Shown: positions 20,354-30,996 of the stretch, piece after piece
Position numbering within the stretch: position 1 is the stretch's first letter
Layout: each line of letters starts with the position of its first letter
Assembly: GCF_029016485.1 (NCBI RefSeq)
Contig: NZ_CP092106.1
Span: forward strand, 248,001 to 312,000
DNA: 64,000 nucleotides
Origin: Vibrio sp. JC009
Lineage (GTDB): Bacteria > Pseudomonadota > Gammaproteobacteria > Enterobacterales > Vibrionaceae
Direction of reading: 5' to 3'
Position numbers and translations under genes: made by a program
Notes under the pieces: model-generated
Seen by the model: only the letters and a program-made list of their open reading frames with translations
Database searches by the model: none
What the model was told of the DNA's origin: nothing

Positions 20354-20581
20354 TTAGTAGTGCGGCGGTGGAGTCTCCTCCGACTCTTTCGCCATATTAG
20401 AACTATCCATCCCCTTCAGCTTCCCAACCACAAACTTCATCTGCTCCTGCATTTTTGAAATCAGAAGTTGCTGCTGACTAAGGGCTTCGTTCAGCTCTTC
20501 TATGGTCTGTTCCTGGAAGGCTGCTTTTACTTCAAGGTCATTGATTCTCTGCTCGAGTTCTTGTGTGCTTGTTTCACTCAT
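20354..20581 (-). CDS. slyX: SlyX family protein
   Basis: A 75-residue coiled-coil protein starting MSETSTQELEQRINDLEVKAAFQEQ, with heptad-like leucines through residue 55 and a proline-rich end PPPHY, the SlyX hallmark. Its function is unknown although the family is old and conserved near slyD. Its ATG overlaps the stop of the upstream WD40-like gene (ATGAGTGA), suggesting coupling. Confidence 0.93.
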   Translation of the reverse strand: MSETSTQELEQRINDLEVKAAFQEQTIEELNEALSQQQLLISKMQEQMKFVVGKLKGMDSSNMAKESEETPPPHY

Positions 20582-21560
20582 TCTCTATTTTCCAGGCTTG
20601 TGCAATTCCCGCTGAGGTTGCGGAAATTATCCGGTTCTGATGATCAAAGGCTGCATCATACACGACTGCGCGGGGAGGGCGAGTATCTTTCAGTGGTTCC
20701 ACTTCCCAGCCATCGGTTCTTTTTCCTGACTTGGTATCCCACAGCATCACTCTGCCTGAAGGGGTTCCGGTTACCAGCGAGTTGCTATCATCGGAAAAAC
20801 GGGCGGTTGAGAAGATCAGCTGTCTTGAGAGGGATTTTAGTGCGGTTATTTTGCTACCGTCGGATAAGTCCCAGATAAAGCTATCGTTCGCACCGTCCGA
20901 AGTCAGAGCCAGTTTACCGTCTCTGTGCAGAGCAACCCGGTTAATTCTGGCATCGTGCTCAAACATATAAAGCGCCTGGCCTGTGTCTGTATCCCAGAGG
21001 TAGGCTTTGTAGTCATTCCCGCCGGACAGGGCAAACTTACCATTGGCTGACAGAGCAACGGTATTTACTTTTTCTCTGTGGGCGAGGAACTCCATTCTTC
21101 TTCCGGTGACTAAGTTAACGTATATCGCTTTACCATTGGACAAGCCAAGAAGTACCTGCTCACCGTTGCTGCTGATATCGATATCTCTTATCAGTCCGTC
21201 GGAGATGGACCACAGACCCTGAGCCTGAGTCCAGGCCAGGTCCCAGACTGCGAAGTTTAACTGGGTAGCTGTGACTGCGTACCGGCCGTTATCTGAAATG
21301 CGGATATGAGAAACGACGTTGCCATCAGGATCCTGTTTTCCTAAAGCGGCGAGTTGTTTTTCTTCTTTTAGATCCCATAGAAGAAGCTGCTTCTCTTTGG
21401 AGTAAAGAAGCGCAAAGCGACCGTCTCTGCTAAGGGCAAAGCTTGTGGAGCCGTTGGGTTCTAAAACCCACTTCTGGTCATCCTGGCTTGAAAAAAAGCA
21501 CCCATTTAACATGGAAATGACAAACAAAATAGCCATTAAATGTGAGAATGTTCGCTTCAC
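20574..21560 (-). CDS. WD40-like beta-propeller lipoprotein
   Basis: With a GTG start at 21560 the product is 328 residues, opening VKRTFSHLMAILFVISMLNGC, a lipoprotein signal with the lipobox LNGC. Seven or so WD40-type repeats follow, each with blade ends such as LLLWDLK, AYLWDT, FIWDLS and VMLWDT. This indicates a propeller scaffold anchored in a membrane, probably facing the periplasm. The frame is open to 21674, but the longer start lacks a signal at its N-terminus. The gene is divergent from fkpA and precedes slyX. Partners are unknown. Confidence 0.8.
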   Translation of the reverse strand: MKRTFSHLMAILFVISMLNGCFFSSQDDQKWVLEPNGSTSFALSRDGRFALLYSKEKQLLLWDLKEEKQLAALGKQDPDGNVVSHIRISDNGRYAVTATQLNFAVWDLAWTQAQGLWSISDGLIRDIDISSNGEQVLLGLSNGKAIYVNLVTGRRMEFLAHREKVNTVALSANGKFALSGGNDYKAYLWDTDTGQALYMFEHDARINRVALHRDGKLALTSDGANDSFIWDLSDGSKITALKSLSRQLIFSTARFSDDSNSLVTGTPSGRVMLWDTKSGKRTDGWEVEPLKDTRPPRAVVYDAAFDHQNRIISATSAGIAQAWKIENE

Positions 21561-21690
21561 GGGATTATTCCGGTTTGTGTTAAGGCCTGTATACCTAGTA
21601 TATTGATACATCACAGGATTTGCACATTTCTGTTGGTAAAGCAGAAAAGTATCAAACAAAAATGGCTTAGCCATTCAATTGGAGAATTAG

Positions 21691-22482
21691 ATGAAACCTT
21701 TTTTTAAAGTGTCTCTGCTGGCAGCGACAGTAATGTTAGCGGTAGGTTGTGGTAAAGAAGAGCCAAAACCAGAAGCAGCCCCTAAGGTAGAAGAGCAGGC
21801 TCAGGTTGAGCAGGCTGTTAAATTCCAGTCAGAAGATGACAAAGCATCTTATGCAATTGGTCTTTCTTTTGCGAACTACCTGTCAGAGAGCATTGAAAAG
21901 CCAGCTGAGTTTGGTATTGAGCTGAAAAAAGAGCTGGTACTAAAAGGTATTGAAGATGTGTTTGCCGGTAAAGGCGACCTGACTGAAGAAGAAGCGCGTG
22001 CAGCTCTTGAAGATCTTGATAAGCGTGTAGCAGCTAAGATGCAGGAAGCGGCAGTTGAGAAAGCAGCGGCAACTAAGAAAGAAGGTGCAGACTTCCGCGC
22101 TGAGTTTGAAAAGCAGGAAGGCGTGGCGAAAACAGACACTGGTCTTCTTTACCAGATTCTGACACCGGCAGAAGGCAACAAGCCGGCTGAAACTGATACT
22201 GTTGAAGTTCACTATGTTGGTACGCTAATCGACGGTACTAAGTTTGACAGCTCTTACGATCGTAATGCGCCGGCAACTTTCCCGCTTAACCGCGTTATCC
22301 CTGGCTGGACTGAAGGCGTACAGCTAATGCCTGTTGGTTCTAAGTTCAAGTTCGTTATCCCGCCAGAGCTTGCATACGGTGAGCAGGATACTCCGACGAT
22401 TCCGGCTAACTCTACGCTGGTATTCGAAGTTGAGCTGCTGAGCATTGATAACGGTGAAGTAGAAGAGACTGCTACTCAGTAA
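21691..22482 (+). CDS. fkpA: FKBP-type peptidyl-prolyl isomerase FkpA, apparently lipid-anchored
   Basis: A 263-residue protein. The N-terminal segment MKPFFKVSLLAATVMLAVGCGKEE has a lipobox (LAVGC), unlike E. coli FkpA, which is soluble in the periplasm. Residues about 45-145 form the helical dimerisation part (ASYAIGLSFANYL), and residues about 150-255 the FKBP domain ([36 protein letters not shown]). It assists folding of envelope proteins. The ATG follows TTGGAGAATTAG. Confidence 0.93.
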   Translation: MKPFFKVSLLAATVMLAVGCGKEEPKPEAAPKVEEQAQVEQAVKFQSEDDKASYAIGLSFANYLSESIEKPAEFGIELKKELVLKGIEDVFAGKGDLTEEEARAALEDLDKRVAAKMQEAAVEKAAATKKEGADFRAEFEKQEGVAKTDTGLLYQILTPAEGNKPAETDTVEVHYVGTLIDGTKFDSSYDRNAPATFPLNRVIPGWTEGVQLMPVGSKFKFVIPPELAYGEQDTPTIPANSTLVFEVELLSIDNGEVEETATQ

Positions 22483-22864
22483 AATCACCTGCCTGTAATT
22501 AGTACTTTGTCATTCCGGAAGTTGCGAAGCTTCTATCCGGAATCTACTGACAACGCGTTGTAGAGCGGAAGAAAATCTCTGGCTCTACAACACTCAGAAA
22601 GTAGATCTCGGATATTGCTTTGCAATTCCGAGATGACCGCTTTATTTTCTTTCCCGCTTCATATTCCTTCAAACTATTCTTTTATTTCATTTGGTTAATT
22701 GTGATTTTTCATCGCTTCCTACCCAGTTGAAGAATGACAAGCTTGTGTCATTTTCCACGTCAAACTTGATTTCAGACAATAGGAATTAACCAAATCGGTG
22801 CGCTATTCAAATTTTCTGATAAACTTGACGTAATTAGTTGATTTATTACCCAGAGGCCCCTCCT
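22483..22864. other. Intergenic region between fkpA and yheO
   Basis: It contains the second three-hairpin repeat (22509-22637). The rest, about 220 bases, is AT-rich and presumably holds the yheO-tusDCB promoter; TTGACG at about 22825 is a possible -35 without a clear partner. I see no gene. Confidence 0.45.
22509..22637 (+). repeat. Three-hairpin interspersed repeat, copy 2
   Basis: A 129-bp unit from GTCATTCCGGAAG to CCGAGATGAC. The middle stem is TTGTAGAGC/GCTCTACAA. In copy 3 (59214-59342) the outermost pair of that stem changes from T-A to C-G on both arms, a compensatory change. The outer arms GTCATTCCGGA and CCGAGATGAC are each part of their own hairpins. Confidence 0.88.
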
Positions 22865-23587
22865 GTGACTACAACAGAAGCATTGCATGCAGATGCATTA
22901 ATGGAAATGGAATCGGTTTTTGTTGAACCCTTTAGTGAACACGATCTGATCATACTTAAATCGTATGAAGCCGTGGTAGATGGACTTGCCGGTCTGATTG
23001 GGCCTTTCTGTGAAATTGTTCTTCACTCTCTGGAAAACCTGGATACTTCCGCAATCAAAATTGCCAACGGTGAGAATACAGGGCGTCATGTCGGTTCTCC
23101 GATTACCGATATGGCTCTGAAAATGTTAAGAGACATTGAAAGCACGGAAAGAAACTTCTCCCGTGCTTACTTTACCCGCGCAAAGGGTGGCGTGTTGATG
23201 AAGTCCATCACTATCGCTATCCGTAACGGCAATAACCGCGTTATCGGTCTGCTGTGTATCAATATCAATCTGGATGCACCTTTCTCACAGATCCTTCAGT
23301 CCTTTATGCCGACAGAAGAGGCGAAAGAAGCCGCTTCAACCGTTAACTTTGCCAGTGATGTGGTTGAGCTGGTGGACCAGACGGTTGAAATGACCATCGA
23401 AGAGATCAATGCAGATAAGTCGGTTTCTAACAACACCAAGAACCGTCAGATTGTGATGGAGCTGTATGACAAAGGTATCTTTGATATTAAAGATGCGATT
23501 AACCGTGTTGCTGACCGCCTGAACATTTCCAAACATACGGTCTACCTTTATATCCGTCAGCGTAAAACTGAGGACGGCGAAAAGTGA
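22865..23587 (+). CDS. yheO: YheO family DNA-binding regulator (PAS-like plus helix-turn-helix)
   Basis: Read from a GTG at 22865 the product is 240 residues. The N-terminal half ([39 protein letters not shown]) is the YheO PAS-like domain; the C-terminal part ([18 protein letters not shown]) is a helix-turn-helix. An alternative TTG at 22838 is in frame, but CAGAGG before the GTG favours the shorter form. Its stop overlaps the tusD start, so it heads or belongs to the tus operon. Target genes are unknown. Confidence 0.85.
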   Translation: MTTTEALHADALMEMESVFVEPFSEHDLIILKSYEAVVDGLAGLIGPFCEIVLHSLENLDTSAIKIANGENTGRHVGSPITDMALKMLRDIESTERNFSRAYFTRAKGGVLMKSITIAIRNGNNRVIGLLCININLDAPFSQILQSFMPTEEAKEAASTVNFASDVVELVDQTVEMTIEEINADKSVSNNTKNRQIVMELYDKGIFDIKDAINRVADRLNISKHTVYLYIRQRKTEDGEK

Positions 23588-23976
23588 GTCTGACTTACAC
23601 CCTTCTTGTTAACGGTTCTGTTTATGGCAGCCAGTCTGCCAGAAACGCCTATGCCTTTGCCTGTGCGCTAATAGAAAAGGGGCATACGCTTAAATCCGTG
23701 TTCTTTTACCAGGATGGTGTAAATAATGGTTCAAAGCTGGTGGTTCCGGCGAATGACGAGTTTGACCTGACCGCTGCGTGGCAGAAACTGGCACTGGAAA
23801 ACAGTGTCAGCCTGGAAACCTGCGTAGCGGCTGCCCTTCGCCGTGGCGTTATAGGTCACCAGGAAGCTTCTCAGCACGGCCTGGATACCGATAACCTGGC
23901 ACACGGGTTTGAACAAACCGGACTAGGCAGTCTGGCGGAAGCCCTGCTTACTCAGGATAGAGTGGTACAGTTCTGA
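23584..23976 (+). CDS. tusD: Sulfurtransferase subunit TusD
   Basis: A 130-residue DsrE-like protein starting at GTG. The persulfide-carrying cysteine is in [13 protein letters not shown] near residue 79. TusBCD receives sulfur from TusA and passes it via TusE to MnmA for 2-thiouridine at tRNA wobble position 34. It overlaps yheO by four bases and tusC by one. Confidence 0.95.
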   Translation: MSLTYTLLVNGSVYGSQSARNAYAFACALIEKGHTLKSVFFYQDGVNNGSKLVVPANDEFDLTAAWQKLALENSVSLETCVAAALRRGVIGHQEASQHGLDTDNLAHGFEQTGLGSLAEALLTQDRVVQF

Positions 23977-24329
23977 TGAAGCTTGGATTTATCTTTAAAA
24001 CCTCACCGCACAGCACAAGCTCAGGAAGAGAAGGTCTAGACGCCTTACTGGCTGCTTCCGCCTATAGCGAAGATATCTCGGTCTTCTTTATTGGCGACGG
24101 GGTTACCCAGCTTTTGGGCTCCCAGGATCCAAAAGCTATTTTATCCCGCGATTATGCTCCGGCTTATAAGCTGATGGAGTTGTACGATGTGGAAAATGTA
24201 TACCTCTGTTCCGACTCTTTAGCCGCACTTGGTCTGGCTGAAGCAGAGCTAATAATAGATGCAGAGAAGCTGTCTAAAAGCGATATCGCCCTGAAAATCC
24301 ACCAATGCGACAAACTGCTAACTTTCTGA
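23976..24329 (+). CDS. tusC: Sulfurtransferase subunit TusC
   Basis: A 117-residue DsrF-like protein starting [30 protein letters not shown]. It forms the TusB2C2D2 hexamer in the tRNA thiolation relay and lacks the active cysteine found in TusD. Its start shares one base with the tusD stop (TGATG). Confidence 0.95.
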   Translation: MKLGFIFKTSPHSTSSGREGLDALLAASAYSEDISVFFIGDGVTQLLGSQDPKAILSRDYAPAYKLMELYDVENVYLCSDSLAALGLAEAELIIDAEKLSKSDIALKIHQCDKLLTF

Positions 24330-24339
24330 GAACCCTTTC

Positions 24340-24609
24340 ATGCTGCATATTGTTAAACATTACCGCGCACTAAACGACGTTATCGATTATTCGCTAGCTG
24401 AAGATAAGATTCTGCTGGTGGAAGATGCCGTTTATGCCGCAGTATCGGGGCATAAGTCTCACGGCCTGCTGAAAGATGCGACGCAGGGTATTTATGTTCT
24501 GGAGGCGGACCTTCAGGCCAGGGGGCTGGAAGGTGCCGGGTTTACGGTGGTTGATTTTGGTGGGTTTGTGGGGTTGACGGAAGGGGAAGGGAAGTCGGTT
24601 ACTTGGTAA
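24340..24609 (+). CDS. tusB: Sulfurtransferase subunit TusB
   Basis: An 89-residue DsrH-like protein starting MLHIVKHYRALNDVIDYSLAEDKILLVEDAVYAAV, the third subunit of TusBCD. It begins 10 bases after tusC. The octamer repeat element starts directly after its stop. The last residues (EGEGKSVTW) are probably genuine, since the stop precedes the repeat. Confidence 0.93.
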   Translation: MLHIVKHYRALNDVIDYSLAEDKILLVEDAVYAAVSGHKSHGLLKDATQGIYVLEADLQARGLEGAGFTVVDFGGFVGLTEGEGKSVTW

Positions 24610-24819
24610 AAGGGCTATGGGGCGGACTTCGTCCTTGAGGGTAATAGGGCTATAGGGAAAAGCGGAATAAAATGCTTGACTTGGATTATGGCAAGGACAC
24701 AATCTTGCATAACCCCATAACCCCATAACCCCATAACCCCATAACCCCATAACCCCATAACCCCATAACCCCATAACCCCATAACCCCATAACCCCATAA
24801 CCCCATAACCCCATAACCC
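24610..24819. repeat. ATAACCCC repeat element, copy with 13 octamers
   Basis: GGGCTATGGGG, the hairpin core CGGACTTCGTCCTTGAGG and GGGCTATAGGGAAAAG precede a linker containing TTGACT (24676-24681) and AATCTTGC. Thirteen complete ATAACCCC octamers follow at 24709-24812, then a partial unit to 24819. It fills most of the gap between tusB and the rpsL promoter and closely matches the element at 19138-19323 apart from linker changes and three more octamers. Confidence 0.9.
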
Positions 24820-24872
24820 AAGGGCGAAGCCCCCTCCCAACAAGAGATGATTAAAAAAGATCCTATTATCCC

Positions 24873-24901
24873 TTGACACCCCCCTCATCCCTGAATAGAA
24901 T
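24873..24901 (+). promoter_or_regulatory. Sigma-70 promoter of the str operon
   Basis: TTGACA at 24873-24878 and TAGAAT at 24896-24901 are separated by exactly 17 bases, 72 bases before the rpsL start. The match is close to consensus, as expected for a highly expressed ribosomal operon. Confidence 0.88.
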
Positions 24902-24969
24902 TTTGCGTCCCTAATTGTAGGGATTAGATTTTTCACAAAGCTTACTATTTAGTAACAACCAGGAGCTAG

Positions 24970-25347
<378 letters not shown>

Positions 25348-25443
25348 TGGTTCCCCGTTAAGTAAGGCCAAACACTAAATTATTTAATTTTTGAAGAAAC
25401 TGAAAAGTTTTGGATAACCTGAAGAAGACAACGGAGAAAAACC
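25348..25443 (+). promoter_or_regulatory. rpsL-rpsG intercistronic region, likely S7 feedback site
   Basis: The 96-base spacer keeps segments I recall from the E. coli spacer, where free S7 binds to repress str operon translation: CCCCGTTAAGTAAGGCCAAAC near its start, GTTTTGGA in its middle and CAACGGAG before rpsG. The regulation itself is inferred from this likeness and from the spacer length. Confidence 0.65.
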
Positions 25444-25914
25444 ATGCCACGTCGTCGCGTTATTGGTCAGCGTAAGATCCTTCCAGATCCAAAGTTCAAA
25501 TCTGAACTGCTGGCAAAATTTGTAAACATCGTTATGGTTGACGGTAAGAAATCAACTGCTGAAAAAATCGTATACGGTGCACTAGATACTATGGCTGAGA
25601 AGTCTGGCAAAGACCACTTAGCTGTATTTGAAGAAGCTCTTGAAAATGTTCGCCCTGCGGTAGAGGTTAAATCTCGTCGTGTGGGTGGTTCAACTTACCA
25701 GGTACCTGTAGAAGTACGTCCGGTTCGCCGTAACGCACTTGCTATGCGTTGGTTGGTTGAAGCTGCGCGTAAGCGTGGTGAAAAATCTATGGCTGCACGC
25801 CTGGCTGCTGAAATGCTGGATGCGTCAGAAAACAAAGGTACTGCTGTGAAGAAACGTGAAGACGTTCACCGCATGGCAGATGCGAACAAAGCATTCGCTC
25901 ATTACCGCTGGTAA
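25444..25914 (+). CDS. rpsG: 30S ribosomal protein S7
   Basis: A 156-residue primary 16S rRNA-binding protein starting [18 protein letters not shown]. It nucleates assembly of the 30S head and, in E. coli, represses its own operon. The C-terminus NKAFAHYRW is complete. A strong hairpin with a T-rich tail follows at 25924-25957. Confidence 0.98.
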   Translation: MPRRRVIGQRKILPDPKFKSELLAKFVNIVMVDGKKSTAEKIVYGALDTMAEKSGKDHLAVFEEALENVRPAVEVKSRRVGGSTYQVPVEVRPVRRNALAMRWLVEAARKRGEKSMAARLAAEMLDASENKGTAVKKREDVHRMADANKAFAHYRW

Positions 25915-25923
25915 TACCTTCAG

Positions 25924-25957
25924 GCACTGCGGAGTCCTCCGCAGTGCTGTTTTCTTT
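25924..25957 (+). terminator. Terminator or attenuator between rpsG and fusA
   Basis: GCACTGCGGAG and CTCCGCAGTGC form a perfect 11-bp stem with a 2-base spacer, then TGTTTTCTTTT. It could end part of the transcripts before fusA and so lower EF-G relative to S12 and S7, or act with a separate fusA promoter. Confidence 0.75.
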
Positions 25958-26008
25958 TGGAACATAAGGCTTTTCGCAAAAGAAATGCTAAGGTCATATT
26001 ACTGTTTC

Positions 26009-26043
26009 AAAATATCTTCTCTTCTTTAATCAAAAGATATTTT
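26009..26043 (+). promoter_or_regulatory. AT-rich inverted repeat in the fusA leader
   Basis: AAAATATCTT (26009-26018) and AAGATATTTT (26034-26043) are perfectly complementary around a 15-base loop. There is no T-run after the stem. It lies about 37 bases before the fusA start and may be a leader hairpin or a protein-binding site. Confidence 0.4.
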
Positions 26044-26079
26044 CAAACATTAATAGTCCCAAAATAAGAGGATAGAATC

Positions 26080-28176
26080 GTGGCACGTAAAACTCCGATT
26101 GAGCGTTACCGCAACATAGGTATTGTTGCTCACGTAGACGCAGGTAAAACAACCACAAGTGAGCGTATTCTGTTCTACACTGGCCTATCCCACAAAATCG
26201 GTGAAGTTCACGATGGCGCTGCAACCATGGACTGGATGGAACAGGAGCAGGAGCGTGGTATCACAATCACATCTGCTGCAACTACTACCTTCTGGCGTGG
26301 TATGGAAGCTCAGTTTGATGAACACCGTATCAATATTATCGACACCCCTGGACACGTAGACTTCACCATCGAAGTAGAGCGTTCTCTTCGTGTACTTGAC
26401 GGTGCAGTAGTCGTGTTCTGTGGTGCATCTGGTGTTGAACCTCAATCTGAAACTGTATGGCGTCAGGCTGACAAATACCAGGTTCCTCGTATGGTATTTG
26501 TAAACAAGATGGACCGTGCAGGCGCAGACTTCATTCGCGTAGTTGAACAGATCAAAGACCGTCTTGGTGCTACTCCTGTTCCAATCCAGCTAAACATTGG
26601 TGCGGAAGACGAGTTTAAGGGCGTTATCGACCTTATCAAGATGAAGGCTATCAACTGGAACGAAGCTGATCAGGGCATGACCTTCTCATATGAAGAGATT
26701 CCTGCCGATATGCTTGAGCTGGCTGAAGAATACCGCACCAACATGATTGAAGCGGCAGCTGAAGCAACTGAAGAGCTGATGGAAAAATACCTTGAAGAAG
26801 GCGAGCTGACAGAAGCTGAGCTGAAAGAAGGTCTGCGTACCCGTACACTAAATAACGAAATTGTTCTGGCTACCTGTGGTAGTGCATTTAAGAACAAAGG
26901 TGTACAGGCAGTACTTGATGCAGTAATCGAATATCTTCCTGCTCCAGTTGATGTACCTGCAATCAAAGGTGTTGACGACAACGAAAACGAAGTTGAGCGT
27001 CATGCTGATGATAAAGAACCTTTCTCTGCGCTGGCATTTAAGATCGCAACAGACCCATTCGTAGGTACGCTGACCTTTATGCGTGTTTACTCTGGTGTAG
27101 TGAACTCTGGCGATACTGTATACAACTCAGTGAAGCAGAAGCGCGAACGTTTCGGCCGTATTGTACAGATGCACTCAAACAAGCGTGAAGAAGTGAAAGA
27201 AGTTCGCGCAGGTGATATTGCCGCGGCAATCGGTCTGAAAGAAGTGACTACTGGTGACACTCTTTGTGACCAGAATGCGAAAGTTGTTCTTGAGCGTATG
27301 GAGTTCCCGGATCCTGTAATTCAGATCGCGGTAGAGCCTCGTTCTAAAGCTGACCAGGAAAAAATGGGTATCGCACTGGGTAAACTGGCTGCAGAAGACC
27401 CGTCATTCCGCGTAGAAACAGACGATGAGACAGGTCAGACTCTGATTTCTGGTATGGGTGAGCTACACTTAGATATTATCGTTGATCGCATGAAGCGTGA
27501 ATTCAGCGTTGACTGTAATGTAGGTAAACCTCAGGTTGCTTACCGTGAAACTATTCGTGGTACGACTGAAGTTGAAGGTAAATTCGTTCGTCAGTCTGGT
27601 GGTCGTGGTCAGTACGGTCATGTATGGCTGAAGATTGAACCGGCAGAGCAAGGCGAAGGCTTTGTCTTTGTTGACGAAATCGTGGGTGGTGTGGTTCCTA
27701 AGGAATACATCAGCTCAGTTGGCAAAGGTGTTGAAGAGCAGATGAATAACGGTGTTTTAGCCGGTTATCCAGTGCTTGATGTTAAAGCAACACTATTTGA
27801 CGGCTCATACCACGATGTCGATTCCAGTGAGATGGCGTTTAAGATCGCCGGCTCAATGGCGTTCAGGAAGGGTGCTCTTGAAGCGCAGCCTGTACTTCTT
27901 GAACCAATGATGAAGGTTGAAGTAACCACTCCGGAAGACTGGATGGGTGATGTGGTTGGTGACCTTAACCGTCGCCGCGGCATTATCGAAGGTATGGACG
28001 AAGGACCAGCCGGTCTGAAGATCGTTCGTGCTCAGGTTCCGCTTTCTGAGATGTTCGGTTACGCAACTGACCTGCGTTCTGCGACTCAGGGACGTGCTTC
28101 ATACTCTATGGAATTCTCTGAGTATGCTGAAGTTCCTAAGAACGTTGCTGAAGCAATTATTGCAGAGCGTGGTTAA
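26080..28176 (+). CDS. fusA: Elongation factor G
   Basis: A 698-residue translocase GTPase starting at GTG ([25 protein letters not shown] in translation, with the P-loop near residues 17-24). Further G motifs are DTPGHVD and NKMDRAG. It drives ribosome translocation and, with RRF, ribosome recycling. The length agrees with other EF-G1 proteins. It lies after the terminator-like hairpin that follows rpsG and before tuf. Confidence 0.98.
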   Translation: MARKTPIERYRNIGIVAHVDAGKTTTSERILFYTGLSHKIGEVHDGAATMDWMEQEQERGITITSAATTTFWRGMEAQFDEHRINIIDTPGHVDFTIEVERSLRVLDGAVVVFCGASGVEPQSETVWRQADKYQVPRMVFVNKMDRAGADFIRVVEQIKDRLGATPVPIQLNIGAEDEFKGVIDLIKMKAINWNEADQGMTFSYEEIPADMLELAEEYRTNMIEAAAEATEELMEKYLEEGELTEAELKEGLRTRTLNNEIVLATCGSAFKNKGVQAVLDAVIEYLPAPVDVPAIKGVDDNENEVERHADDKEPFSALAFKIATDPFVGTLTFMRVYSGVVNSGDTVYNSVKQKRERFGRIVQMHSNKREEVKEVRAGDIAAAIGLKEVTTGDTLCDQNAKVVLERMEFPDPVIQIAVEPRSKADQEKMGIALGKLAAEDPSFRVETDDETGQTLISGMGELHLDIIVDRMKREFSVDCNVGKPQVAYRETIRGTTEVEGKFVRQSGGRGQYGHVWLKIEPAEQGEGFVFVDEIVGGVVPKEYISSVGKGVEEQMNNGVLAGYPVLDVKATLFDGSYHDVDSSEMAFKIAGSMAFRKGALEAQPVLLEPMMKVEVTTPEDWMGDVVGDLNRRRGIIEGMDEGPAGLKIVRAQVPLSEMFGYATDLRSATQGRASYSMEFSEYAEVPKNVAEAIIAERG

Positions 28177-28349
28177 TAAAAGGTAATTTGGGCGTTTTTT
28201 GAGGCAAATCAGCAATAAGTTTTGTTAAATTTGCAAGATCAATGCGTCCAAATATTGCGCTAACGGACGTTGGCGCATAGAATAGCAAATTCTGGCGCGC
28301 CCTGACCGTTCTTATCGGGGCGAATCATAACTAGGTAAGGAACACGATC

Positions 28350-29534
28350 GTGTCTAAAGAAAAATTTGAACGTACTAAACCGCACGTTAACGTTGGTACT
28401 ATCGGCCACGTTGACCACGGTAAAACAACTCTAACTGCAGCAATCTGTACTACTCTTTCAAAAGTGTACGGTGGTGAAGCAAAAGACTTCGCATCTATCG
28501 ATAACGCTCCAGAAGAGCGTGAGCGCGGTATCACAATCGCAACTTCTCACGTTGAGTACGATACTCCAACTCGTCACTACGCACACGTAGACTGCCCAGG
28601 ACACGCTGACTATGTTAAAAACATGATCACTGGTGCTGCGCAGATGGACGGTGGTATCCTTGTAGTTGCTGCAACTGATGGCCCAATGCCTCAGACTCGT
28701 GAGCACATCCTACTAGGCCGTCAGGTTGGTATCCCATACATCATCGTATTCATGAACAAATGTGACATGGTTGACGATGAAGAGCTTCTAGAGCTAGTAG
28801 AAATGGAAGTTCGTGAACTTCTGTCTGAATACGACTTCCCAGGTGATGACCTACCAGTTATCCAGGGTTCTGCTCTTGGTGCACTTAACGGTGAAGAGCA
28901 GTGGGAAGCTAAGATTGTTGAGCTTGCAGAAGCACTAGATTCTTACATCCCAGAGCCAGAGCGTGCTGTAGACCAGCCGTTCCTAATGCCAATCGAAGAC
29001 GTATTCTCAATCCAGGGTCGTGGTACAGTAGTAACTGGCCGTATCGAGCGTGGTATCCTGACTGTAGGTGATGAAGTAGCAATCGTTGGTATCAAAGAAA
29101 CTACTACTACTACATGTACTGGTGTTGAAATGTTCCGTAAGCTGCTTGACGAAGGTCGTGCAGGTGAGAACGTTGGTGCACTTCTACGTGGTACTAAGCG
29201 TGATGAAGTTGAGCGTGGTCAGGTTCTAGCTGCACCTGGTTCAATCACTCCACACACTAAGTTTGAGTCTGAAGTATACGTACTGTCTAAAGATGAAGGT
29301 GGTCGTCACACTCCATTCTTCAAAGGCTACCGTCCACAGTTCTACTTCCGTACAACTGACGTAACTGGTAACATCGAGCTACCAGAAGGCGTAGAAATGG
29401 TTATGCCTGGTGATAACATCCAGATGACTGTAGAGCTAATCGCACCAATCGCGATGGACGAAGGTCTACGCTTCGCAATCCGTGAAGGTGGCCGTACAGT
29501 AGGTGCTGGTGTTGTTGCTAAGATCTTCGAATAA
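28350..29534 (+). CDS. tuf: Elongation factor Tu
   Basis: A 394-residue GTPase starting at GTG, with G motifs [17 protein letters not shown] and NKCD. It brings aminoacyl-tRNA to the ribosome. The 173-base gap after fusA is large for an operon and may carry its own promoter, though I see no clear one. Many vibrios have two tuf genes; only one is in this window. A hairpin terminator follows. Confidence 0.98.
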   Translation: MSKEKFERTKPHVNVGTIGHVDHGKTTLTAAICTTLSKVYGGEAKDFASIDNAPEERERGITIATSHVEYDTPTRHYAHVDCPGHADYVKNMITGAAQMDGGILVVAATDGPMPQTREHILLGRQVGIPYIIVFMNKCDMVDDEELLELVEMEVRELLSEYDFPGDDLPVIQGSALGALNGEEQWEAKIVELAEALDSYIPEPERAVDQPFLMPIEDVFSIQGRGTVVTGRIERGILTVGDEVAIVGIKETTTTTCTGVEMFRKLLDEGRAGENVGALLRGTKRDEVERGQVLAAPGSITPHTKFESEVYVLSKDEGGRHTPFFKGYRPQFYFRTTDVTGNIELPEGVEMVMPGDNIQMTVELIAPIAMDEGLRFAIREGGRTVGAGVVAKIFE

Positions 29535-29570
29535 TATTATTCGATAGATACTTGCGATAATCGCATCTGG

Positions 29571-29597
29571 AAAGGGGGGCTTCGGTCTCCCTTTTTG
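29571..29597 (+). terminator. Rho-independent terminator of the str operon
   Basis: AAAGGGGGGC pairs with GTCTCCCTTT around TTCG, with wobble pairs, and ends in a T-run. It lies 36 bases after the tuf stop. Confidence 0.82.
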
Positions 29598-29620
29598 CGT
29601 TTTTGGGACTCTGGGTTATT

Positions 29621-29705
29621 AGGCCCTGGGCCCTGGGACGTTTGTTTGGAATACCACTTTCCCAGGGCCTATAGGGCGAAGCCCGTCCCCAGGGCCGAGG
29701 GCCCC
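29621..29705. repeat. GGGCCCTGGG-type repeat element, copy 3
   Basis: AGGCCCTGGGCCCTGGGACG at 29621-29640 faces TCCCAGGGCCTATAGGG and CCCAGGGCCGAGGGCCCC up to 29705. The core differs: GGGCGAAGCCC replaces the GGACTTCGTCC hairpin. ATAGGG in the right part recalls the octamer family, so this copy looks like a mixture of the two repeat types. It separates the str and S10 operons. Confidence 0.7.
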
Positions 29706-29735
29706 AAAAACTTTCGTTTAATTTTCACCCACCCC

Positions 29736-29763
29736 TTGCATCCCAAACTGTGATCTGTATAAT
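29736..29763 (+). promoter_or_regulatory. Sigma-70 promoter of the S10 operon
   Basis: TTGCAT at 29736-29741 and a perfect TATAAT at 29758-29763 are spaced by 16 bases. The rpsJ start is about 260 bases downstream, leaving a long leader as in E. coli. Confidence 0.78.
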
Positions 29764-30336
<573 letters not shown>

Positions 30337-30350
30337 GGGAGATTAGAAGA

Positions 30351-30980
30351 ATGATTGGTCTAGTCGGACGTAAAGTGGGTATGACCCGCGTATTTACCGA
30401 AGAAGGCGTTTCTATCCCAGTAACAGTTGTTGAAGTAGAAGCTAACCGCGTTTCTCAGGTGAAAACTCTTGAGAACGATGGCTACGCTGCTATCCAGGTA
30501 ACTGCTGGCGGTAAGAAAGCTAACCGTGTATCTAAGCCAGAAGCTGGTCACTTTGCGAAAGCAGGTGTTGAAGCTGGCCGCGGTCTTTGGGAATTCCGTT
30601 TAGAAAACGGCGAAGAGTTTGAAGTTGGCGCTGAGCTAAACGTAGAACTTTTCAACGAAATTAAAAAAGTAGACGTTACTGGTACATCTAAGGGTAAAGG
30701 TTTCCAAGGCGCTGTTAAGCGTTGGAACTTCCGTACTCAAGATATGACTCACGGTAACTCATTGTCTCACCGTGCTCCTGGTTCTATCGGTCAATGTCAG
30801 ACTCCAGGTCGCGTGTTTAAAGGCAAGAAAATGGCAGGTCACATGGGTGCTGAGCGTGTAACGACTCAAAACCTAGAGATCGTACGTGTTGACGCTGAGC
30901 GCAACCTGCTTCTTATCAAAGGTGCAGTACCAGGCGCAACTGGCGGCGACGTGATCGTTAAACCAGCTGTTAAAGCATAA
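30351..30980 (+). CDS. rplC: 50S ribosomal protein L3
   Basis: A 209-residue early-assembly protein ([15 protein letters not shown]). The extension reaching the peptidyl-transferase centre includes [21 protein letters not shown]. In gammaproteobacteria PrmB methylates a glutamine in this region. Fourteen bases after rpsJ. Confidence 0.98.
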   Translation: MIGLVGRKVGMTRVFTEEGVSIPVTVVEVEANRVSQVKTLENDGYAAIQVTAGGKKANRVSKPEAGHFAKAGVEAGRGLWEFRLENGEEFEVGAELNVELFNEIKKVDVTGTSKGKGFQGAVKRWNFRTQDMTHGNSLSHRAPGSIGQCQTPGRVFKGKKMAGHMGAERVTTQNLEIVRVDAERNLLLIKGAVPGATGGDVIVKPAVKA

Positions 30981-30996
30981 CGTCTAGGAGTAAGTA

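Noticed and set aside
24709..24819. CRISPR array
   Set aside because: The 8-bp units are directly adjacent with no spacers and no cas genes are near.
24394..24936. Minus-strand reading frame with repeated GYGVMGLW octapeptides
   Set aside because: It is the translation of the ATAACCCC array: 24 bases are three octamers, giving an endless open frame. There is no ribosome site and it crosses tusB.
29571..29705. tRNA or rRNA gene between tuf and rpsJ
   Set aside because: No cloverleaf, CCA end or conserved rRNA sequence; the stretch is a terminator plus a repeat element.
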